NCBI GenBank assembly: GCA_947631435.1
Contig: CANRLM010000008.1
Span: 1 to 43,025 of the forward strand
DNA from: an uncultured Akkermansia sp.
GTDB lineage: Bacteria; Verrucomicrobiota; Verrucomicrobiia; Verrucomicrobiales; Akkermansiaceae
Direction: 5' to 3'
DNA: 43,025 nucleotides
How positions within the stretch are numbered: position 1 is the stretch's first letter; the number at the start of each line of letters is the position of its first letter. The notes under the pieces were generated by a model. The model worked only from the letters and a program-made list of their open reading frames with translations, was not told where the DNA came from and ran no database searches. The position numbers were made by a program, and so were the translations under genes. This document shows, one piece after another, positions 33,359 to 41,400 of this stretch.

Positions 33359-33364
33359 AGCTCC

Positions 33365-34291
33365 ATGAAGATTGCTGTACTTGGGGCCGGCGCGCTTGGT
33401 TGCTACTATGGGGCCTGTCTGGCAAAGGCAGGGCACGATGTCTGCTTCATCATGCGCTCCGCCTGCGAGCATGTGCAGGCGCACGGCCTGCTCATCCGCA
33501 GTGTGAAGGGCGATATCTCCCTGCCTGCCGCCCGCGCGGTGCGTTCCCCGCAGGAGTGCGGTCCGGTGGACCTGGTGGTCGTAGCGTGGAAAACCTGTTG
33601 CAACGATCTCTTCCCCGCTGCTCTGCCTCCCCTCCTCAAGGACGCCACACGAGTGCTAACCCTCCAAAACGGCATGGGAAATGCCGAGCAGATCGCCCTC
33701 GTAGCGCCGCCCGCGAATGTCTTCACCGGCCTCTGCTTCGTGTGCTGCATGACGGATGCTCCCGGCGAAGTGCGGCATCTGGAAGGCGGCGATATCCAGT
33801 TTGCCCCGCTGGAGCCTACCGACGCCGGGCTGAGAGGCGCTCAGGAGCTGGCCGCCGTGTTTGCAGAAGCCGGCATCAAAACCGAATTCTTCCGACACAC
33901 GGAGCAGATTCTCTGGTGCAAACTCACCTGGAACATCCCCTTCAACGGTCTCTGCCTCGCCCTGGGCGGCATCGACGTGGAAAAACTCTTCTCCATGCCG
34001 GAGCAGGTGCGCCGCGCGCGCGCCATTATTGACGAAGTCTGCGCCGCCGCAGAGCTTCGTGGCTTCCCGACACCCGACGGCATCGCCGATTACCAGATGT
34101 CCCGCACGGCAAAGATGGGCCCCTTCATCCCCAGCAGCGCTGTGGATTACCTGAAGGGTCGCCCCGTGGAATACGACGCCATCTGGGGCACCCCCCTGAA
34201 ACGCGCCCTCTCCGTGCATGCCCAGGTTCCCCTGTGGCAACAGCTCTGCCGCGATATCCGCGCGCGCCTCTCCCTCCCTGCCGAGCCCTGA
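33365..34291 (+). CDS. panE: 2-dehydropantoate 2-reductase (ketopantoate reductase)
   Basis: A 308-residue NADPH-dependent enzyme of the pantothenate and coenzyme A pathway, reducing ketopantoate to pantoate. The Rossmann motif GAGALG is at 7-12, the catalytic Lys186 is in WCKLTWNIPFN, and the C-terminal domain has SAVDYLKGRPVEYDAIWG, with the family's substrate-binding Glu. Length is typical. It has its own promoter, so I do not link it to the sialidase operon. A TPR-like gene follows after ten bases. Some family members reduce other 2-keto acids. Confidence 0.88.
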   Translation: MKIAVLGAGALGCYYGACLAKAGHDVCFIMRSACEHVQAHGLLIRSVKGDISLPAARAVRSPQECGPVDLVVVAWKTCCNDLFPAALPPLLKDATRVLTLQNGMGNAEQIALVAPPANVFTGLCFVCCMTDAPGEVRHLEGGDIQFAPLEPTDAGLRGAQELAAVFAEAGIKTEFFRHTEQILWCKLTWNIPFNGLCLALGGIDVEKLFSMPEQVRRARAIIDEVCAAAELRGFPTPDGIADYQMSRTAKMGPFIPSSAVDYLKGRPVEYDAIWGTPLKRALSVHAQVPLWQQLCRDIRARLSLPAEP

Positions 34292-34301
34292 TCCCTCCCC
34301 C

Positions 34302-35201
34302 ATGTCCGGCAAAATCCTGTACAACAACCCCGTTTCGCACGCGTTCCTCGGGCTTGTCCTGCTGGCGCTCGGTGGGTTGCTGCTGCTGCCGCTGGTCCGC
34401 CATGCGCAGCATCTTGAAAATCAGATGAACCTGCGCATGCCCCCCGTGCCCGTCTCCCTCATCCGCAGTGGAGATGCCCTGGGAGAGCAGCTCTCCCTCT
34501 TCCTGCTCGGCGGGCTGAACAGCCTCGCCTCGGAGATCCTCATCCTGGATGCCACCACAGCATGGATGCAGCGCGACTGGCCGCGTGCCGAGCGTCGCTG
34601 GCAGATGGCCACCACTCTCAACCCCCATCGCCCCAACTACTGGATCAACGCCGCCCGCGATATGGCCGTAAATGCCGCCGCCCATTCCCTGCACAACAAG
34701 GATCTCTCCCCCATCGACCAGGTGCGCCTCTCCCGCGCTTACTTCGACCGCGGTGTCCGGTTCCTGCAGCAGGGCATCGCCCACCATCCCCGCTCCGCCC
34801 TGCTGCGCATGAGTCTGGGAGACCTGTACGCCGACCTCAACCGCTTCCCGAATTTCGCCGCCGCCGCCGCCGCGTACCACGATGCCGTGCGCCTCGGCGC
34901 CTCCCCCCTCTACGCCCGCCAAGAGTTCTACAACCTCTGCCGCATCCGCGGGCGCGAGCAGGAAGCCTGGCAGCTCGGCCGCTCCCTCTTCTCTTCCCCC
35001 GCGCACCGCGTCCCTTCCCTCCTCTGCCTGCTCTTCGTCCTCCAGCAAAAAATTGACGTTCCTCCCGCAGAAAAACTCTCTCCCTCTCAGCTTTTCGGCA
35101 GCAAAGAAAAAGCGCGACGTGAACTCGCCCGCTTTCGCCGCAATTCCCTGCGCTTCCCTACCTCCGGTATCCCCCCCTTCCTCTCAAAGCCAGTTCATTA
35201 G
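34302..35201 (+). CDS. Membrane-anchored TPR-like hypothetical protein
   Basis: A 299-residue protein with an N-terminal transmembrane anchor (about 13-31, LGLVLLALGGLLLLPLV) and a helical remainder rich in Ala, Leu, Arg and Tyr. Segments such as RAERRWQMATTLNP, RLSRAYFDRGVRF and AAAYHDAVRLGASPLY have the spacing of tetratricopeptide repeats, giving a protein-binding scaffold. I do not recognise a family. It is probably co-transcribed with panE, ten bases upstream. Confidence 0.65.
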   Translation: MSGKILYNNPVSHAFLGLVLLALGGLLLLPLVRHAQHLENQMNLRMPPVPVSLIRSGDALGEQLSLFLLGGLNSLASEILILDATTAWMQRDWPRAERRWQMATTLNPHRPNYWINAARDMAVNAAAHSLHNKDLSPIDQVRLSRAYFDRGVRFLQQGIAHHPRSALLRMSLGDLYADLNRFPNFAAAAAAYHDAVRLGASPLYARQEFYNLCRIRGREQEAWQLGRSLFSSPAHRVPSLLCLLFVLQQKIDVPPAEKLSPSQLFGSKEKARRELARFRRNSLRFPTSGIPPFLSKPVH

Positions 35202-35451
35202 AAAGTTTTTTACCAAACCGCCCGGTAAAGTGATCCCCCCACTCGTGTCCACTAAATCCGGCGATTACAAAAACTCAATGCTAAACGCCACGCAAACTAC
35301 TTGCGCCAAGTTATTTTTTGCTTATTTTGTTTTTTTCTCTTGCTTTGCCCATCCCGGAATGGTAAATTCCGGATAATCACTTGGCAGCGCGTGCGCGCGC
35401 GGCGACGGTGTTTTTTCTCTCTTTTCTTAATCCAGTCTCTGCCTCACAGCG
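35202..35451. other. Intergenic region before the giant surface protein gene
   Basis: AT-rich bases carry T-runs; a perfect CCGGAAT/ATTCCGG hairpin lies at 35354-35372 and an alternating purine-pyrimidine stretch GCGCGTGCGCGCGCG at 35387-35401. TTTTTT at 35411-35416 follows. I could not fix a promoter; the leader may be long and structured. No gene is seen. Confidence 0.5.
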
Positions 35452-38400
35452 ATGAAATTGCATCTTCCTTCGGGTCTTCGCAAGGCTCTTTTGGCTTGCC
35501 TTGCCGCGGTAGCTTTCGCCCTGCCTACCACCCTTTCCTCTGCCTCCCTCAGCGCAGGCGCCCTCGCCGCCCTCGTGCTCGCTCAGCAACGGGCGGAAGC
35601 AGAGGGGACCGCTTCCGGGCACTCTTCCGAAGACGATGGGAAGGACTACGCTGGTTACATCATTGACATCCATACAGATGCTAACTGTAGTCTTAAAGAA
35701 GCGACTTTTTCCGAGAATGACACGACCGGCGGGGCAACCGGAGGTTTCCCGGGTACTGAACACGCCTACATCGATGCTGGCGGCCAACATCAAAGTGGGG
35801 GCAGTCAGGAATACTATCTAAACACGTTCACCAATTCCGTTAACGGCGAGGAAGGCTCAACCTACGGTCATACCCTGAGATTAGGAGAAGAAGGCGTCGG
35901 TGATACAGTTAGCAGGACGTACACTCTCCCTGGCGACCTGTTGCTCGGCGGGCTCATTGTGGAAGCTCATGAAAGCGTCACCTACACCATTGACGGAAAC
36001 GGGGGAGGTCGAACGGTCATCTTGGAGAGTGGAGCGGAAAATGTTGAGGTACGCTTCACGATTAAGTCAAACCTGCGGTTTACGACTGGTGGCTTCCTCC
36101 ACGACGTGAGAGTTAACTCAGATACTATTTTTGAGGTAGCGGGGGGAAAAGAACTCAACTGGCAGAGCACGTATCATGTTCCTGGCTATGGGTATACTCT
36201 CAATGTAGCGGATGGAAAAACACTGACAATTCAGGGGTTGTCTGAAAGCGGCGCGAAAGCGACTGTGAAAGCGAGAGGTCTCTCTCTGGGGGCTGGGAGT
36301 AAGTTGGTATTGAATGCTCAGCAGGTCACCTTGGTGTCCCACAACGGTGTGGAGGCTACAGGGAAGAATGCAACAATTCACGCCATGGGAGTCGACACAT
36401 CGTGGAGTACAGATTTCCTTTCTGACCCTTTTAGAATGTTGTCCCTAAGCGATCTTGAGATTGGTTTTCAAGTAGAAGCTGGTGTGAGGTTTATTTTTGA
36501 TGGAGTTTCTCCAGGCGAAGGCCTGGCGCTCGCTTCAGATGGCGTGGGCAACATCATTCTCGTGTCGGATGACTACTACGGTGGCTTCCTGGAATTCGTG
36601 CCGCCAAGCAGCAGCAATTGGGGAGCAAATGTAAGCAGTGGGTTGGTTTTCTCTGCAGGTTATGCTAACTGGAATTTGCAAAACTCAAGTTGGAAGGACG
36701 AGGAAGAGCTCACCTGCCACGATAATGGTGGAGCAGACCATCAAGGAGGCTTGATTAATGGCTCTGTCACACACTTGAAGTTTGAGAAGAAGAACGGCGT
36801 TAGTAGTACAACCACACTGACCGGTCTGCCCGCATCAGCGACGCACGTTTGGTTGAATGGTCAGGGTCCGAATACCTCCAGTCAAAAAGTAGGAATCTAC
36901 TATGTCGTCAACAAAGATGTTTTGGCCAACGTTACGGATCTGTATGTTAACAATGTCGGGTTCCAGCACCAGGTCTTGGCTGAATACAATGCGCTGACCT
37001 TGCACTTGGGAGGCACGGAATACGACACATCCCTTGCATCCCAAAAAGGATTGAAACGCATCATGGTTTGGGTACGGAACGGAGATCTTTCTATTGGCGG
37101 ACTGGATGTCCAGAATCCATCGCTCATTTCGGTGTGGAATAACGGGAGATTGGTCGTTACATCTTTGTCCGGCACGTCCGATCTGCGTCTGGCCGCTGTC
37201 AACACCACGGGTAGTGCAGTGAGTTACTTTCAAGTCAATGGGACTTCCACCCTGGCCGGACATATCGATTTTGTGGGACAGGAGATCGCCAGTCGTGATG
37301 TGCACGTCCAGCTGGGGAATGGTACTACCCTGACAATTGATGGCATCCTTACCGGCGAACACGAGGGAGGAACGAATCACGGCACCTCTCACTTTGAAGT
37401 CGTGTCAGGTGCTGGCAACACCGCCACGGTGAAGGTGGTGGGGCGCAACGTCGAAGCTGCCCAGAAGGTAGAGTTCGGCGAAGGGGTTACGTTGGAATTA
37501 GCGGAGAATGCGAGCCAGATGTTTGGGGCTGAGAGCAGCATTGCTAAGCTGACAGGTTCGGGTGCGCTGGGGGTATCGGGAGGCAGTGGTCACGAAACGA
37601 CTGTCACGGTAACGGATGCGAGTCTGTTCACGGGGGAGGTGCATTTGGTGGGGAACGGTAGCGCGGAGGCTGCTACAGCTGTGCTGGACATCGGAGGCAC
37701 GGGAGACGGCGCTTCGAAGGATGTTGTGCTCAGCAAGGTTGTGCTGAGCGTCCTCAACGTTGGCAATGGCACTTTGACCATCACGGCGCTCGGAGTAAAG
37801 GATGGACCTACAGAAGGAGGATTCTCGGATCTGACCATAGGGGCTCTTGCTAGCGCGAACAGCGCTGCGGTGAAATTCGGAGGAGCTAATGTGGATGCCG
37901 CTGCGGATCTCGGTCAGAACATCTCCCTGACGCTGGAAGACAACGTCACCTACAGTGGTTACCTGAAAGTGGGCGTCAGCTCAGGTGAGACAACGGGAGA
38001 TTCGGGTGCGCGCATCCATCTTGGGAGTGGTCTGGCAGGGGATAAACTCACGGGTTTGATTATCAAACTCACCGGGCTGAGCGATAAAACGCCCGAGAAC
38101 TGGGTCAGCGGCTACCAACTCTTCTACGACACTGACGACGGGAGCCATTTCACAGAACAGCAGAAACAAGCCCTGGAATGGAACCTGAGATCGGACGACG
38201 CGGACCGGCAGTACAGATTAAAATTGGACGCAACCGGCAAGGTCACCCTCGAGGTGAACCCCGTGCTTACGTGGAAGGGTGGAGATAATAATCCACAATG
38301 GACGGAGAGTGGTGGAGAGAACGTATGGACCAAGGACCCAAGTACAGACACCACCTACGAGAGAGGAGCGGACGTCATCTTCGAGCCGTTAACCACCGGT

Positions 38401-41400
38401 GGAGGAGCCACGCAGACTGTGACCGTATCCGGCACAGTACATGCCCGCGACCTCACCGTCGGCAAGGCGGATAGTGATGATGAAGGCAACACAAAGAACG
38501 GCGCATTCTATACCTTCGCCGGAGACACAGGCGAGCCTGAGGACATCATCGACATCTCCGGCAACATCGTACTTGCGGGCACGTATACGAATAGTAATGT
38601 AACATCGCCCAGCAAAGCGGTATTCAGCACTGCTGTCACTTTCTCCGGGGAGGAGAATCACAGCATCACGGGAGCGGGCGAGGTGCAGTTCACAGGAGGG
38701 ACCACATGGACCGGCAGCACCATCACTGTCGGTTCTTCGGATACCAACACCGCCACCAACGTCACATGGAGCGGCAGCGGAAACGTCAGCGGCGAGCAGC
38801 TCATTGTGAAGAGCGGAGCTACAGTGACAGTGAATGTGGTTAGCGGCCACGGCACTTACGATTTTAAAAACTTCACACTGGAATCCGGTGCGAAGTTGGT
38901 GATTGATGGAACCACCACAGGCGGAGAAGGGAGTACCGGGACAAGCCCGGTTAATGGAGATACCATCACTTCCGGTCGAATCAACAGCACCGCGAGCGCC
39001 GGGAGCGATGGTCATGGCATCCTTGTCTTGAAGGGAGTAACCACGGGTACAAATGGTACCGATACCAATGCCACCCTCAATCTTTTGAGAGACCTGCTCA
39101 AAGATTCAAACAGTGGTAACCCCTCAGCATTCAAACTTATCGACACGTTGGAGTTGGAGGGCGGGACTCAGCTGGGCGTTGGAGGGCAAAATTTGACGGA
39201 CAACCTCACCAGCATAGGAACCATCAAAATCGGGACGAATAGCACGCTTATCATTGGCGCGCATGTTCCTTTCCAAAAAACAAATTCCCCAATCATCGAA
39301 CTTGCTGAAGGAGGAACTCTCTCAGACTGGACATCACAAGTCTCTGGTGGTGTTGATTTGAACATCACAGGGAGTCAGGTAAAGGTCACGGGAGCTGGTG
39401 CAACGATTAATTCCGGCCATAACAAGCTGATCCTTGCCGCTGGATTGGAAATAGGAGACAGCCTCACCGTGCAAAAGACCGGCGCTAATACCCTGGTTCT
39501 GGGCGGTACCATCACCGCCGAAGCAAACTCGGTGTTGGACGTGCAAACTGGCACCCTGGAGCTGCGGAGTGACTTTGGAGCCACCATCAAACTGGCGAAT
39601 AGCACGACCCTGACACTGAACAAGAGCGATGGAGGCAGCGTCAACAAGATCGATGCTGCGGGCACAACGGGCGGCACGGTGTCGGCGACCGCCGGAGCGT
39701 GGACCATCAAAGAATTGGGATGGACAGGAAATAAACTCACCTTCGGCAGCACGGGATCGGGAAGCGTTGTCTTTGGAGACGGTTCTACGAAGCCAGAGGT
39801 GAAAACAGGGAAAACCCTCGTACTAGGGGCAGGAATTTACAGCGGCGGACTCTCCATCGAGGTGAGCGGTGAAGCCGGCGGGCATCTCCAACTCGGCACG
39901 GGAACCGTAAACATTACAGACTCCCTGAATCTGACCATCACCGGGTGGACGGCAGCCGGTGGATCCTCTTACCGGCTCTTTGAAGCAGGCCATACGGACG
40001 GTCTGGCAGAATTGCTGGATTCGAATAAGATCCAAGTCACCCTTGATGAAACAGGAAGAGAGGCTCATCTGGGAGTATCGCTTGATTCGGATGGAGTCCT
40101 TCATCTGCGGCACGATGAGGCTCTCACGTGGGACGGAACAAGTGGCAACAGCACCTGGGAAGAGGAAGGCACCTCAACCCCGTGGAACGTCGGTACTTCT
40201 CCAACAGACACTCAATTCCTGTCGAGCGACGACGTGATCTTTGGAAATGGTGGGAGTGTGAGCAAGACCGTCACCGTTTCGGGAGCAGTGCACCCCGGAA
40301 ACATCACCATCGACGGAGCAGCCTACAACTTCTCGGCAGCGACGGGAGATAGCGTCCCTGCAGCGAAAGTCATCGTCGGAGGGAACATTACCCTTCAGAG
40401 TAATGCCAGCGCCACTTTCAACGTCCCGGTGAGCTTTGCGGGAGCAAGCAGCATCACAGGGCCGGGGACAGTGGAGTTCACGGGAGGGACGACATGGACC
40501 GGCAACACTCTCACTGTCGGCAGCTCGACAGGGGGCGCCACCAATGTCACCTGGAGCGGAAGTGGAGCCATCACCGGCGGGGGACTCGTCGTGGAGAACG
40601 GAGCCATCGTCCAGGTAAGCAGCACGGCGAACAAAAATTTCGGGGGAATCGAAGTCAAAGAAGGCGGTCGGTTCGTCATCAAGCATGGCGATAACTGGAG
40701 CAATTCTGCCGTCCACGGGGGAGGCACGGTGGTGTGGGACACCGGAACCGCAGTCTCTCACAGTGTGCTCACCACCTTCTTCGCCACCGGCGCTGCCAAT
40801 CACCTTGCCGCTCTGGAACTCGCGGACGGTTCCGGTTTGTCCATCAGTAGCTCCGGCAACAACATCGCAGGACGCTTAGGCAATATCAGCGACATTTGGG
40901 TGAAAGCAGGGGCATCGCTCGCCATCAATGCTCCGGACATGACAGCCTCAGGGGTCACCCTGCACATAGCGGGAAATGGCAGGGATGAAGGAGCATCCAC
41001 CTCGTTCAGCAACACCGATGCGGTATTGTGCAGTGAAGCAGCCTTTGCCGTGTGGAACTACCAATGGGGCAATAACTCGAACGGTGCCAACGACGCGACC
41101 TGTGCCTGGAACATCGTAGTGGAGGCAGACGCCTCCATTGGCATGGGACCGATTGGTGCGAACTCTCCGATAAGTGAAGGTAGGACTCTCACTGTCACCG
41201 GAAGTCTCGACCTCAAGAACCACACCCTTACGAAAAAGGGTCGGGGCATCTTGAATTTGACCGGTGCCATTAACGCTGAAACGGGCTCGAGCTTGGACAT
41301 TCAACAGGGCAAAGTTCAGATAGGAGCCAATTTGAGCAACTTCTCCGGGAGCATCAAGGTGGCAAGTGGGGCAACGGTCATCTTTAATCCCGGTGCGGAG

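Noticed and set aside
31871..33484. Long minus-strand frame of 537 codons opposite the sialidase and panE start
   Set aside because: The plus strand encodes a complete sialidase with five Asp boxes; the minus frame has no recognisable domain and reflects codon bias.
33365..34291. panE as part of the sialic-acid operon
   Set aside because: It has its own promoter and follows a strong hairpin; the enzyme fits pantothenate synthesis.
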